Part shown: positions 51,201 through 64,000 of the stretch, one piece after another | How the letters are laid out: each line of letters opens with the position of its first letter | How positions within the stretch are numbered: the first letter of the stretch is position 1 | Notes under the pieces: generated by a model | Seen by the model: only the letters and a program-made list of their open reading frames with translations | Told to the model about the DNA's origin: nothing | Databases searched by the model: none | NCBI GenBank assembly: GCA_021904315.1 | Contig: CM038923.1 | Coordinates: 9,306,038-9,370,037 of the forward strand | Source of the DNA: Sphagnum magellanicum | Taxonomy: Eukaryota; Streptophyta; Sphagnopsida; Sphagnales; Sphagnaceae | Reading direction: 5' to 3' | Length of the DNA: 64,000 nucleotides | Position numbers and translations under genes: made by a program

Positions 51201-52980
51201 TTTTCAAAACCCCCAAGAGCTCAAGAAGATTAAAATCCAAACAAAACCCACATGATGAAAAAACAGCCACTTCAAGTCCAGCTTTATTCTATAACTTCCA
51301 CATATCTAAAACATAATTTTAGTCTATCTCAGCATTTGATCTCTCACAAACAACAAACAAAACAAATCAAAAGACACAAACAAACAAGCAAAAACAAAAC
51401 ACACAAACTTTCAGTCAGACAATCCCTGGTGCCAACACCCATTCAGCTACATTCCAACTGATCTGGTGATGAAGCTTTGCAGCAGCTGCAAAAGCTTCTT
51501 ATTCTTCTAGAAAAAGGAAAAGAAAAAAACACTAAAAAATTCACACTTCCAGTAAAGAAAGATATTGTAATATAAAAGGTGCATTCACACTTGGTGCTTT
51601 TAAGGTAAAATTCTAGTATTAAGTCCCCTAACACTAAGCCTAATCACTAAACCTATTTTATCTTAAGTTAACATTAATTTAATAATATTAAACAATCACC
51701 CATTTAACATTGGCTGCCACCTAAGATGCCACCTAGATTTATTTTTTTTGCTTAACACTGACTTAACATTAGGTGTGAATTGCACCTTAATTAAAGAAAA
51801 AAGAATGGAACCACTTGTAGAAGAAAATTTGTTTAATAAAAATAAAATGGGTACTAGAAATTATTAATTATAAAACAGAATTTCAAAAAGAAAATTTAAA
51901 ATTCGGTGTGTGTAATTTGCAGCAGCTAATTAATGAATGAAATGAATGAATGAATGAATGCCTGGGAAACTGTTGCTTATAAAGTTGCTGCTGCAATTAA
52001 TACTGCAACAAACAAAAAAGCAGCAAGCGACCATGACTGCCATTATTTATTATTAACAACCAATTAATCTGAGCATTACTGGTTTTTTTTAATTTATTAA
52101 TTAATTAATTAATCTTTTTAATTTGAAGCAAAGTCATGGAGACTACAAGTATGTAACAAGAAAGTACAAGCGTCAGAAGCTGTGACTGCAGAGTTTTTTT
52201 TTTAATTTAAATAATTTAAATTTAAATATTTTATTTTATTTATTTATTTATTTTAAATTTTATTTGGGTCAATATTGTGATTTAGACAAACTGGAGATCA
52301 CCCACTGGAAGATTTAGCCAGATTTGGCTACAAGCTGAATATGAATTTTTATTTTTATTTTTTTCCCTTCTGTGTTTTTGGCTACCTACTTCAACCATAT
52401 GTGTAGAAATCTGGCAAAATTTCTTAAATTTTGATCTAATTCTGGTTATTGAAAATCTCAAAAAATACTAGATTAATTTAACATTGTTAATTTTATAATG
52501 TAATTTTTTTTCTCTACATACATACATACATTAGAAAAAAAGCCTTATTTTACTACAACTTGTCTTAAACAATTAGAAATGTGGTTTGCAACTATTTTAA
52601 AGATTATTTTTGTACTATATATATATATATATAGCCAAGAAAAAAGAAAAACTATTATGAGCAGGGTTTTGTTTTTTTGTTTTTTTTGTTTTTTCCGAAT
52701 TCCTCAAGTAGGTTCACTGACAAGGATCCCTGACAGCAGCATTAATTAGCATTAAAATGGCAACTATCTTAGGTGGGTTGTAAAAAACATTGTTACAAAA
52801 GTGCTGCTAGAAGTGGCAACCCAGGAGGAAGTGCTTCCTAAGTCTAGATGTGGCTAATTTAATTTTTTTTATTTTAAAAATGACGAAAAAATCCCTAAAA
52901 AAATCACAAACTTTTCTAGGGTTTTTAATTTTCTGAAAAAAAACCCATTAAAAAAAACAAAACAAAAAAAACACACACAC
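51201..52980. other. AT-rich spacer
   Basis: No gene supported. Contains an ATGA repeat (51932-51960), a run of TTAA steps near 52095-52115, an R1 repeat copy (52277-52435) and an AT microsatellite (52617-52633). Confidence 0.55.
52277..52435 (+). repeat. Dispersed repeat R1, copy f
   Basis: Blocks GTGATTTAG, GAGATCACCCACTGG, TTTAGCCAGATTTGGCTACA, TGTTTTTGGCTACCTACTT and AATCTGGCAAAATTT in the same order as copy b. Confidence 0.65.
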
Positions 52981-53280
52981 AGAATGGATGTAATTATACC
53001 AGTCAAAGGAAGTTCTGTGTTTTGCTTTGCCCTTTGGAGTTTCTTGTTTCTTCTTCTCTTCTCTATGTCCTCCAGGGACTGCTGCTGCTTCTGTTGTTGC
53101 AGTTGCTGTTGGCTTTGCTTTGGAAGAAGAAAGCTCCAGTTTCCAAGAGCCCAGACCTCCTCCACTCCCTTCCTTTAAAATTTGGGCAGCAAAGTGCTAG
53201 TACTTCTTCTACCTAGAAGCTGTCAGTGTGTTTGCCCCCATTGCTGTTATTGTGGTGGGGTTTTGTGTGTCTCTAAAAGA
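52981..53280. other. Small GC-richer island, coding status unclear
   Basis: About 300 bases with mixed composition inside AT-rich DNA. The minus strand has an open frame with a glutamine-rich, then basic segment (WALGNWSFLLPKQ, SLEDIEKRRRNKKLQRAKQN), but it begins without an ATG and ends in low-complexity sequence. The plus frames are leucine- or cysteine-rich from CTG/TGC repeats. It could be a gene fragment; I do not recognise it. Confidence 0.3.
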
Positions 53281-56200
53281 TGTGATGACTATTAGTTCAA
53301 TAGCTTGTCAGATCAGGTCTGCTTTTGTGCTTCAAAAAAACCAAAATAATAATAATAATAATATTTATTTATTTTTTTGAAAATTTTGATGAATATATGG
53401 TCCTTTTTTATTTTATTTTAAATTTTTTAATCTCAAAATTTTGGCTATTTTTGCTGAAAAGTTTAGCAAAATTAGTCGAACTTACTTATGCTTTTTTTTA
53501 TAAAAATTTAATTCCAAATTTTCCACATTTTTTGGTTGGAAATTTTGACAAAACTTGTTGCCTGAAAAAGAAAACACTGAATGGGTTCAGAAGCTGTCCC
53601 CAAGTGATTTGCAGAATGTGTTTGTTTGTAGCCAAAATCATAGCCTTGAATATTTGTGTATATGGCAAAAATCATATCCTCCAATTTGTGTTCACCATAG
53701 TAGAGTACCTTGGCAGCTTCAACAATAATCATGTAAGGTATATTTTATAGACCTATGATTTTGTAAGGTAATGTTTTATAGACCTAAGAGGGTGTATAAA
53801 AAATGGATTTAGCCAATTTTGGCTATTAGAGGTTTGGGGGTTTTCTTGTTCACTTTGATTATTATGGGTAGGTGATGTTGGTAGGCCCCTCCCCTTTTAA
53901 GCTTTTTAGGTGAGCCAAAACATTTTTTGGTGTTTGGTCATGAGTTTTGAGATGACAACAACAACAACAACAATGTGGTTTCAAATGAAGACCGACAAAG
54001 CATTTTGGATAGGGGTCAAATGAAACACGACAACAATTTGGGAGATGATGAAACAAACCAACCAAGAGTTATTGTGATGTGTCCAAACAAGTGTGACAAG
54101 AATAAGCAATCGGAGACAACATAATAAGATTGATATGGTGTGTTCATTTGAAAGGAATGCAAAAACATGAATAAGCAATTTGAAAAGCACATAATAAGAT
54201 TGATGTGGGTGCCCAAAATGAACACCAACAAGCGACAACATGGACCAATGAATGAGCAAAATGACAATACTACGTACATCAATGGGTGTGCATCATTTTA
54301 GAAGAGGCTTGGGATCAAGTGAACCAAATGATATCACCATTAGCAACAAACAAACAAGAAGGGGTGTGTCAATTACACTATGGCCTTGCCATTTTACATT
54401 AAAATGTGTCTTAATTGAAATAAAAAATAAAAAATTATGAAAACTCAAATATTTCACCATGCAAAAATATAATCTTCAAAAAAAAAAATCCTCTAAAAGA
54501 AACCAAAATCCTTCCAGATATTATAAAAACTCTATAACTAATCTCAAGTTTCAGCACAAGCCAAAATATCATATTTTCAAATTTAATCCTCATATATATA
54601 AAAAAATAGACCTATTATTATTATTACCTAGGGATCAAGCCAAAATCCCTTAAGCTACTATACTCTATAATGAATCTAAACACAATATCCTTGCCTTCTT
54701 GGTAGGCAAGGCCAATAAACCATTGCAGTTAACCATTGAGTTTCTTTGGCAATTTACTGCATAAAACAGTTGTTTGTTGGTGGAATTGAGTTCAACTTCT
54801 TCATGTTTGGGGTTTATGTTCGAGGTTTGTATTTGAAATTTTTATTTTTTTTGAAAAAAATTAATTTTTTTTTAAAAAAAGAATTTCATCTTTGGTGTTA
54901 GGATTCCCTATTTGATCTTGTAATGCAAGGCAAATATTGTTTTTGTATGATTGAGAGGACAACACTACTTGTAACAACCGTGGTGGTACATAGGCCTTGG
55001 CTTCCACCACCACCACCGATTAGGTATTGTCATTTGGCGAATGACACATAGTTTGACTTCATATATGCCACGGGTCATGGCATCTTACAATTATGCACAA
55101 TTATAGAAGTGTGTACTCGGGCAACCAATTGTGTAGGGTAGTAGTAGTAGTAGAAGTACTCTTACATACCATACCCGTGAGTGATGGATGTTACCCGTGC
55201 ATTTCAAATCTCAATGAGACTTTCGTAATCCTATTGCCAACTTACTTGATTGTCAAAAATTTTGAAATATTCAAGTCGGGGGCCACCAGATCTCCCTTTT
55301 TCAAATAATTACATATTTTGGCAAATTTTGCCAACTATTTTGGCAAGTAGTGCATCACCAATACCCGGTGGTGATACCCGGCGGTTACCTGGATAGTTAC
55401 CTACCCACCCACCCGCTAACATGGTACAAGAAATTATTTTTAAAGGTTAAAAATGCCTTCGGGCCGGGGTTGTTCCACGAAAATAAAAGGCCCTCGGCCT
55501 CGGGCTTGAGGGACCCATTATTTCTTCGGGAATGCCCCAGCCCTCGGGCATTTACCCTACACAAAAGCGTTTGCTCACCTAACAAATAAAATCCTGACCT
55601 AATAATTTTATTTTCTTTTGCTTGTGCCAGTACCTTATAGGATGCACATTCCAAAGCATAATCTTCCTCTCAGTTTCTGTGGTACTTTGTGTGGAATCGA
55701 TAAGGTGCCTTGAGGCTGGGCGGGGGTTGGCAGTGGCACCTTATTACAAGTCTAAAAGGGTGGCAGATTCAAATTATTGTCAGGTTGTTAGGGCATGCCC
55801 GAACAAGGGTCATATACGTTCTCAGCCTTGGGAACATGGTCTAGGGTTTACTGCCCTTTTTGCCAAGGCCCTAAAAAAACATAAACCCCCTTTGGACTTG
55901 CCCTAAACCCTAAACCCTACAAATCCAAACACTGGACACTAAATTTTGGATGAAGATTGATGGATGAAAAACTTAGCTTAGTTGATCTGCTTTGGAGAAT
56001 GAACCTACAAAACTTAAAGAAACTGGAAGCTCGGCAACATGGAAAGTGAAAGGCAAGGGAAATATGATTGTTACAAAACTTCAGCTAACAAAAAAACAAA
56101 CCAGCAGCAACACATCAACATTAGCTGTGTAATTCTTCCAAACCCTAAATTTTATACCACCAACATACATGCCCTAAACCATAAGAAACAAAACTATAAT

Positions 56201-59042
56201 TTTTTCAATCAAATTAAATGAATGAGTGAATGATAAAAGGATGATATAATTAGGGCAGGAATGATTAAGATGATTAGGCTGCCCGGAGGAATGCCAACAA
56301 TCGTTGCATTAGTTTTCACTCAAATCAAACCCCAACAAAAACAAAAATTGGCATGTTTCACCATTTTGTGTGTTTGTCATTTTGAGATCTCTCAAATCAT
56401 AGCGCTTCATGCTGTGCTCTTTGTACTTTGGAAAGCTCTCGATGATGATGATGAGTAGGGGGTGCATCAACTTAGTTTGAGATTGTTTGGAACTATGGTG
56501 TGGAAGCTATTGATTATTGAACCATTTTCTCAGTGAAAACTAAACAAAATCAAAACTGAAAACTGTATTGAAATTTGGAGGTGTCCCTAGTAGTGTTGTT
56601 GGAAAAGCCCTCGGCAAGTCAGATTTAGCAGAGTTTATTTCACAATTTTCAGAGTTAAGGTGTGGAAGATATTGATTTTTGAGTGGATTTTGTTGCTGGA
56701 AATTCAAACAAATTGCAAAAAATTGGGTTTGAAAGGAAAAATCAGTTGAGCCTTCAATGTGTTCAAATTGCCAAAAAAAATTTAATTTTCAATTTTGAAA
56801 ATGTGAAAAATATAAGAATGTGTTTGCACTTGGGCCAGAGGCACAGGCTACACACTAGTTGGTATAAAAAGAACATTACATGAATGCATAGGGACATGGA
56901 ACCCAATGGGAAAGTGTTATTTGGAAGAAACAAAGGAGGAAAGCCCAAGGGGTCATTACTCCTGATCTCATCTTTCCTTAAAATTAAGGAAAGAATGGAA
57001 GAGTAAGCATATGTTGATGAACTAATATTACCCAGAGAAAAAAAAATGCAGTCCTTATATAAGAAACAAAAAAGCTTCTGAAATTTTTGCATTTTCATGT
57101 TACAAAATGCAAATGAAATTGAAAATTTTCCCTTAGGGTTTTGCTGATATCTATCTGAATTCAATCTCATCTCATATACATGAGAAGTTTATGATTGCAA
57201 AATCCTGCCCTCCTTCAGCTCTCAATCAAAGAGCCAATGCCCAATCATATTAAGGAACCCCACACAATTGTCTTCTGTTTCTTGAGAATGATAACAAAGA
57301 ATGATTTGTGTGGGCCATGAGGACATATGTTCCATATATTTCTCAGGAGTCATAGCTCATAGTTACCTTGATTGATTATCCATATACAAGCTTCTATGTT
57401 GTTTGCAATTGCGATATATTCTTCCAAACACCCATGTATACATATTTAAGTGCAAAAGGAAAGCCCCACTATCAATCAACAACTACATTCAAGATCCCAT
57501 TAGACTCCAAACTCTTTGGCAAGTCTCTTTGATCAACCATCAATGGACCCAACACTACAATCAACAAATTGCAACTTTTTTCAATCAATTGAGTTGCATG
57601 GATCAATATTGGTTGCATGGGCATGATCATTGCGTGGGTTCTTGTGCCTTACCAAGCCCATAGTGCACACTACCTAGAGAGCAAATCAACAATTGTCAAC
57701 TTTATAACCATCACCACCCAACCCTTATTCTTTAGAGTGTGGTCAACATCATCATTCGGCTCATTGGGATAAATCAACATTACTTGAATTCCACACCTAT
57801 GGGTACATCCCTAATGCATTTTGCTCAAAACAAAACTAGCCACTATTCTTGATCCTCAATATGTCAAAGTCAATATGTTTGACATTCTTCACCCACTTCC
57901 TCCTTATTTGTTAAATTTATTCTCCTTCTAATCACCCTTCCTAGTTAGCCTACCACTTACTTGAGCTTGCAATTTTATTCTTTCATTTCATCATGCCTCT
58001 TTCATCTTTGAACCCTTTTTTTAACATGTCATTCTTAAATTACCTTTACATGTTTTTAATTCCACACTTTTGGACTATTCTTTGACATTTTACATGCTAA
58101 CTCTATTCACAAAAGTCAAGTTCATTTTCTCGAACAAAAAAATTTACGACCAAATGTTATTGTCATTTTTCCTCTTTATATGCATTATATATATTTTGAA
58201 TTTTGTGTTATATGCTACACAACATATCTAGGCTATCATACTTCTTTTTTACCCAATATTTCTAAACCAAATTACATGTCCAAATGTCTACACCATACAA
58301 CTTATCACAAGTTGAGCCACCATTTTCTATTGTCACATCTGATCTAAAAGGGACCAAAAACCACAAATGGATTAACATCCAACTACCAATGTGTATATTC
58401 TCCTATGTATATTTTATGATTTGCTAATCTTTTGAATTGGGTCAAATTGAATAATTTTATCACTATTGGGTCTTCAATGTCACTTTAACCTTTTCTTGCA
58501 AGCTTAAGTTCAACAATTGGGATTTTTCTTTTCTTTTAACCACAACTTTGAATTGATCAATATCAAAAACAACATTTAGCTGTCTACTTTCACCTACCCA
58601 ATCCTAGGAGTTTTTTTAATTCCAATATTTTGGATGATTTGGTGTCATCAATGTTCATGATTTTTTGAAGACCAAACATCGATGTATTTTTTGCAATTTA
58701 TAACCAATTACCAACATGCCATTGGACCCTACAATACTTAGTGTTTAAGAATATATATTGTTGTAAATTGTTAAATTTGTCATCACCACCAATGGATCTT
58801 GCCATCATGCCTTTTGTTAGGTTTTATGACAATTCATATCAACCATTGATTAATTTTGGAAATTGTTAAATCCAACATGTTTCTTCTCAACAAAAAATGC
58901 ACGAGCTGTCAAAAAGGGTCACCTTTTATGATCCTTCCCCTCATTACTTTTAATGTTTCTCCTTCCCTTTCAACATAGACCTTTACCACTAGAAGTTTTA
59001 ATCAAAAAAATTTCTTTTCATGAATGTTGCAACTTGCACTTG
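53281..59042. other. Gene-free AT-rich region
   Basis: No gene supported. It has a short degenerate duplication around 54100-54240 (ACATAATAAGATTGAT twice, 78 bases apart), GTAGTA and CCACCA microsatellites near 55000-55150, a patch with repeated CCCTCGG/CTCGGGC near 55485-55550, and a telomere-like motif at 55903-55918. Confidence 0.5.
55903..55918. repeat. Telomere-like CCCTAAA motif, two units
   Basis: CCCTAAACCCTAAACCCT is a little over two units of the plant telomere repeat, at the edge of a more mixed-composition stretch (55.6-55.9 kb). Confidence 0.55.
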
Positions 59043-59292
59043 TTGGGCACTAATTAACCTAACCCAATTCGAGTTAAGCTTAGGTTGGTCAACTAATGAA
59101 GGTTTGGGGTTTTAATTAGAGGTTCATGAAATATTGTAATAAAAGGGTCTTACCCAAAATGGAATACTAAATATAGGATAAAATGGGGCTTGGAGGGGGG
59201 GGGGGGGGGGGGGGGGGGGGTATTGGGCCCTAATTAGCCTAACCTAATTTTGTTTAAGCTTAGGTAGGTTGGTTAAGGAAGTTTTGGGGTTA
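59043..59292. repeat. Direct repeat pair of about 70 bp enclosing a G26 run
   Basis: TTGGGCACTAATTAACCTAA at 59043 and TTGGGCCCTAATTAGCCTAA at 59223 open two similar 70-base segments that both continue through AAGCTTAGG(T) to TTTGGGGTT. Between them, at 59195-59220, is an unbroken run of 26 G residues. Confidence 0.7.
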
Positions 59293-62200
59293 ACCTTAAG
59301 TTTAAGGGGGTAGGTTAGGGCATATGACCTTATCCCAGTAAGATTTGAAGGTTGGGTGGCCTAATGAAGATAAAAAGGGAAATAGGTTGGTCGGATTATG
59401 ATAAAGTTAAATTACCTTATCCTTGTCTAAAACTAACTATTGATGCTAAATAAGGAGGTATAGAGAAGGGGGGGATGTTTCCCAATAGTTTATAGCAATT
59501 AGGATTGAGGCAAGACAGTAGTAATGGTGTCTTCTTAAAGCTGAAAGGAAGGAAAAATAGTTGTTAGTCCTTTTTTCTTCTTTTTGAATGAAAATAATGA
59601 TGATGGTTATAAGGATGGGAGTGGTGTTTTGGGGCATCATGAAAAGGTGAAATAAATGAAAGAAGAAGGACATTGGAGCATTATGAAAAAGAAAATTATT
59701 AAGAAACAATCAAATCAACATACATCTTAAATATTAGAAGCAAATTCTTCAAGGGGGGGGAGAAGAACTCATGAGCATGGTGATTGGGCGGCGGCTAGTT
59801 GAGGTCAAGAAAAGGTACTCAAACCTTTGTTGAAATGAAGAACTAGGAGTAGAAAAGATAAGGAAATTTGGGGTTGTTGTCATGGCACCTAGGAAATAAA
59901 ACAAAGGTTCTACCCTCTTATGCAACAAAAGCAAGAAGGATGGGAACTTAGATTGTCCAATAAAATAGAGTAAAAAGAAGAAAGGAAGAAGACGGTTTTG
60001 GGTGTTGTAGAAAGCTCTTGAAATATACATGATTGTGAAGTAATGTGTAATGAAGGATAGTAATGTAGAGACAATGTTAGGGTTTAATAAGGAGAAAAGA
60101 ATGGAAAACTTGGTGATTGACCAAAAATACATTATAACCCCTTCTTGGAGGTGGGGCAATTGTTTTGTTAATAAAAACTTGTGTATTTTTGGTCTAATGA
60201 TGTTTACATTAGGTTAACCTAATTAGAGGCTATAACTAATTAAAAGCAAAGAAGAAAGAAGTGGTAGGGTAAAGGTAAGATTATTGTCTGCAACAAATAG
60301 GAGAACAAAATATAAAAGAACAAGGAAGAAAAAGAAAGATAATCATCCACAATAAACAAGGGAAAAGGATAAAGAAGGGAGATAGTCATTAAAAAATGAA
60401 GTAAGATAGCTATTTGTAGTAGATAGGGGAAAAGGAGAGAGAAGGGAATGGTTAGAAGAAGAAGTAAGATAATTGTCCACAACTTATAGGGGAAAATATT
60501 TTAAAAAGGAGTGGTTGGAAAAAGAGGTAGGATAATTGTCTACAGTAGAAAGGGGAAAAAGATATTTTTAAAAAAAAAAAAAACCATGGGAGTGGAAGTT
60601 GGGTAATAAATTGTGATTTCTTTGATAATCTCCAAGGGGGTCAGGGGGAATGATCCATGTTAATGTGTTAATGATATGTTAATTTTGGGCTTAACAGCTC
60701 GATAAGGTCATTAGGTTAAGTTAAAACAGGGTTATCATGTCCTAGCATGGGCCAAATAAACTTCTTGAATAAAGGGTTGTGGATATGGCAATTGAAACTT
60801 CTAGGAAGATGTTAGATATTAGGGTTAGGTTAAAGCAACAACTTTCTTTGTTCCTATAGTTTGTTGACCACCTTCATTTTTTTGAGTGATGAGTGGGGTG
60901 TGAGGTAGTGGGAGGGGAGTGACGGTTGATGATGAATAATGTGAGGGCTTTGGAAAGTAAATATGTCTTCATGAAGTACACACACAAGAGGAGGTTGCTA
61001 CATCACGAAAGGTTAGGTTGACCAAATAACATCTAGCCCAATGACAAGAGGACTTGGATGTGGAACCATCAATGGTGGTGTTGGTGGTTGCTCAAGGTGT
61101 TTTGGTGGGCACTCTACTCAATGGTGAAGGTGGAAAGGTACGTGGATCTTGAAATAGGCTTAGTAAAAAAGTAGGATGAGTAGGTTGAAGAAGGGGCTAA
61201 CCTGGGAAGTGAGTACATGCCTACCCGTTAAAAGAAGGTAAAGAAAGATAGGAAAAGCTTAGTCTCAAGCAATGGGAGGGTTTTTTTTGGTTAATAAGGT
61301 TGTGAGTAGAGGTAGGAGAAAGAGAATAAAGGTTGTTGGTAAATAATATATTAGTATCTCAAGCAAGGTAGGAGCATAGAAAAGAGAAAATCTTCTCCAT
61401 GGACTAGATTGAACAACCCATGGAACTATTTTTCTTTTTGTGAAGCTTTATTTATTTTTCTTGAAAAATGTTATTTCTAGTTGTTGTAACTTGTATGTGG
61501 GAGGTTTTGGTTATGAAGTTGTTAATTTTAGGGCTATGATATGTTATAACAAGATAAGAAGGTAGTGTCAGAGTAGGACAAGTAGTTGTTGTTTAACTCA
61601 AACAAGGTAGGAGAAAGATACTTTGCCCATAAGGAGGCATAGAGAAGAAGTAGGATGTGAGTCCTAGTGAGTTGTGGTTTATTGGATTAAGGTAAGGTTT
61701 GATATCACAAAAGGAAAAGGTTAGTACCTTGAATAGCAAAGGGATTGTTGCTTGATGCAAATAAAATAATAGTAAGAGAATTATGTCTAAAGAAGAAGAA
61801 AGTGCAAAAGAAAGTGGGGGTTGAATTTTTACTATGACACCCCTTTGGATATCCTCTAGGGGGTGAGGGGAATGGCCCGGGTTGAAGTTGTTAGGCTAAG
61901 CTAATTTTATGTTTAATGACACTTGCTTATAAGTTATAATGAATTTTATTACCAATAATTGCATTAATCACAAATCATTCACAATTTGATTTTCATTTTT
62001 AAAAAGGGGTTATGAAAGTGCTCAAACCTTATATCAACAAGTTGTGGGATGGATAACTTAGATAATTTGCAAATTGTTGTTGTGATTTGTCATTTATGAA
62101 TAATTGTACAATGTGCATGTATCTTTCAGTGTAAATTGTTATTGAAACTTGTACTTGTGAGATTATAAGAACTTGAATTTGGTTGTTTGCATTATGCATG

Positions 62201-62767
62201 TTTTAGGGTTTAAGGTGCACATTGTGATGTACTTACAATTCACAAATCCTTTCAATTGCATTGTGGCATGTTATGATGGTGATCATCTTGACTTGAATAA
62301 GTTTCTAAAACTTTCTTTGAATTTGTTATTTTTTTAAAAGTCTATTGTTTTGGTTTATTTTCTAATGATTATGGTCTTGGACCATTTAAATAGGAGATTA
62401 TTATATTGTGTGGTCATCATGGTTATCATTGCAAACATCATTGCTTGCAAATTATTTTTTTCCATTGTAATTCATCAAGCATCTATGTGGTTTGGAGTCT
62501 AGACTTTAGAGTCTAGATTTTTTTCTTGATTTTGAGTCAATGCTTGAGCTATCATTTGTTTCTTTGTGTGCACTAGGATTGTTGATGGCTCCCTGCCCTT
62601 CCCCCCCCCCCAATTCTAGCTATAAATTTTTTTGAATGGAATTTTCTTCCCTAAAAACCTTAACATACATCTTCAACTTCTAACATTATTACATATGTCA
62701 ATGTTTAACTTATCAAAACACCTCCTCTTGAAGTGTATGAACAAGAGAAACAAAAATAAATAAAATT
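59293..62767. other. A/G-rich spacer
   Basis: The plus strand is unusually purine-rich from about 59.4 to 61.8 kb, with AAGAAG, GGGAAAA and GGTAGG motifs and a degenerate array at 60260-60560. No gene supported; the long minus frames (59446-60482) are pyrimidine-rich translations of this bias. Beyond 61.9 kb the sequence returns to ordinary AT-rich spacer. Confidence 0.5.
60260..60560. repeat. Degenerate purine-rich tandem array, about 64-bp unit
   Basis: Four to five units resembling GTAAGATAATTGTCCACAAC, then ATAGGGGAAAA, then GGGAGTGGTTAGAAAAAGAA. Units differ at many positions but keep the order of blocks. Confidence 0.6.
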
Positions 62768-64000
62768 ATGAAACTTTATAAACCTTTTAAGATGTTTGGT
62801 CAATGTAATTTCCTTGGGCTAAATCGATGGTTGGATGTGATGGGGTTGTTAACTAGGTTCACTACAAAGTTTGCACCTCAATCAAAGGCAAGGAGAGATT
62901 GGATTTTTTGCATAAGCATGTTAATTGAAAGAAAGCCGAAGCAAGCACCCCTGGGAGTTGAAAAGGGTATAATTTACTATTATCCAAAGTTTGTGCATTT
63001 GAAAATTAAAGCATTGTATGCTACCAACCTTCATCACAATGTGACTCATCATTGGCTTTGGGGGAGATTGGGGAGAAAAAAAAGAAAGAGGTACAATTTG
63101 GTATTGTAATTTACTTGTTTAGGAAGCTTATCCCATGATGGATTATGAGTCCTTCAAGGACCTCTTTTGTTTTCTCAAAGTTAAGAACATGCCCAATAAA
63201 CATTAGTTTGATAACTTTGGTTGGGACATCATAGAAAATATGCATATATAATGTGGTATTGTAATGCTTGAAAAAAGTTGTCAAAGAGTCTTTTTTCCTT
63301 ACCCTTTCTATTGATGAAGTCATAATTGCTAACAATGAATCTTGGATTTCCATTCATGGTTATGTTTTTGAAAATTGATGAAATACACTTGTTTTATTGA
63401 ACTTGGAAAGGGTCATTAATAGTGTTATAATTAAAATTATTTGCAATGTAATGCTAAAACTTTTGTTAGTTCATAGCGACCTTATAAAAGTTAAAATTGG
63501 AGAGAAGTTGGTTTCTATCATAACAAATGGTGGATTTGTGAACTTACTAAATGCAAAACTAGTGTTTTAATGTAATTGAAAGAAATTTTAAATCCTTGTA
63601 TGGTGGCAATCCATGGTTGTACATATCACACCAATTTTGCTAATCAAAACTTTCTATTTATGTCCATTATGTGCAACTTTTGGAATACTTGTTGTAATGC
63701 TTCCACTCCTATTTTGAATGAAGTCCCAAGATAATGTTTGAGTTGCAAAAGCTTGCAACTCTCCTAGACACCAAAGGTAACAAAATTTTACAAAATGTTA
63801 GAATGTGCATTAAATTTTCATGTTGTTTACATGCAAGTGGGTTATGGTTGAATACAAGACCCTCATTGTGAAAATGTGGGAAGATCATATTGAAAATGAA
63901 ACTTTGCAAGGTCCAATGTCCAAAAGTTATTGGATGTGAAGTTTATTTTTGGCCATTGCATCTTGCCATTTCTTGAATTGGTTCACATGTTGTTCAAGTA
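62768..64000 (+). pseudogene. Decayed hAT-family transposase, copy 2 (right edge cut)
   Basis: Same family and strand as the copy at 32.6-34.9 kb. The N-terminal part (62768-63109) contains IERKPKQAPLGVEKG and HLKIKALYATNLHHNVTHH. Next, at 63135-63215, comes MMDYESFKDLFCFLKVKNMP, equivalent to DFEAMKLFQFLKVKNIP in copy 1, followed by a TAG. Then FDNFGWDIIENMHI and a degraded stretch like ANNESWISIHGYVFEN equivalent to VDKQSWLTF. At 63742-63807 is KLATLLDTKGNKILQNV. Stops and frameshifts are numerous. The C-terminal part lies beyond the window. Homology between the two copies is at protein-pattern level; the DNA has diverged strongly. Confidence 0.65.

Noticed and set aside
59446..60482. Minus-strand frames of 80-136 codons rich in Leu, Phe and Ser
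   Set aside because: Explained by the purine bias of the plus strand; no motif or codon signal supports a gene.
63111..63353. 80-codon minus-strand frame
   Set aside because: Antisense to the second hAT relic, where the plus strand carries the family motifs.

Overview
The window is nuclear DNA of a land plant. It holds a chloroplast-targeted carbamoyl-phosphate synthase small subunit, a class III secretory peroxidase with three introns at the classical positions, a plant-only glutaredoxin-like protein and a TPX2/WDL-type microtubule protein. The DNA between genes is AT-rich, full of homopolymers and old transposon remnants, and gene density is low: four intact protein genes in 64 kb. That suggests a medium-sized or large, repeat-rich genome. 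The transposon-derived proteins remind me of families I associate with seed-free plants (ferns, mosses, lycophytes), but the species cannot be fixed from this sequence alone.

Layout. 1-1.8 kb: decayed reverse transcriptase of a non-LTR-like element, cut by the left edge. 1.8-8 kb: AT-rich spacer with short tandem repeats and a 39-bp minisatellite (6.81-7.38 kb). 8-11 kb: glutaredoxin-like gene, minus strand, with a GC-rich upstream region. 11-27 kb: gene-free, with a PIF/Harbinger-type MITE (13.78-14.17 kb) and several dispersed repeats. 27-30 kb: a less AT-rich stretch ending in two well-formed exons of a gene I cannot identify. 30-38 kb: a decayed hAT transposase gene (32.6-34.9 kb), more dispersed repeats and a 48/56-bp minisatellite. 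38.9-44.4 kb: the gene-rich core, with the peroxidase (+), a full-length processed pseudogene of the tRNA methyltransferase TRM7 (-), and intronless CARA (+). 44.4-49.5 kb: spacer with a second MITE copy in the opposite orientation and a degenerate repeat array. 49.5-51 kb: the TPX2-domain gene (-). 51-62.7 kb: gene-free, with microsatellites, a G26 run and an A/G-rich repeat array. 62.77 kb to the right edge: a second hAT copy, same strand as the first.

The four genes have unrelated jobs: pyrimidine/arginine precursor synthesis in the plastid, cell-wall or apoplastic redox chemistry, a thiol-fold regulatory protein, and microtubule organisation. They do not form a pathway or cluster. I found no convincing new multi-gene system. 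The observations most worth following are the TRM7 retrocopy beside an intronless CARA, two matched MITE copies, two short dispersed repeat families I do not recognise, and the unidentified exons near 29.6-29.9 kb.
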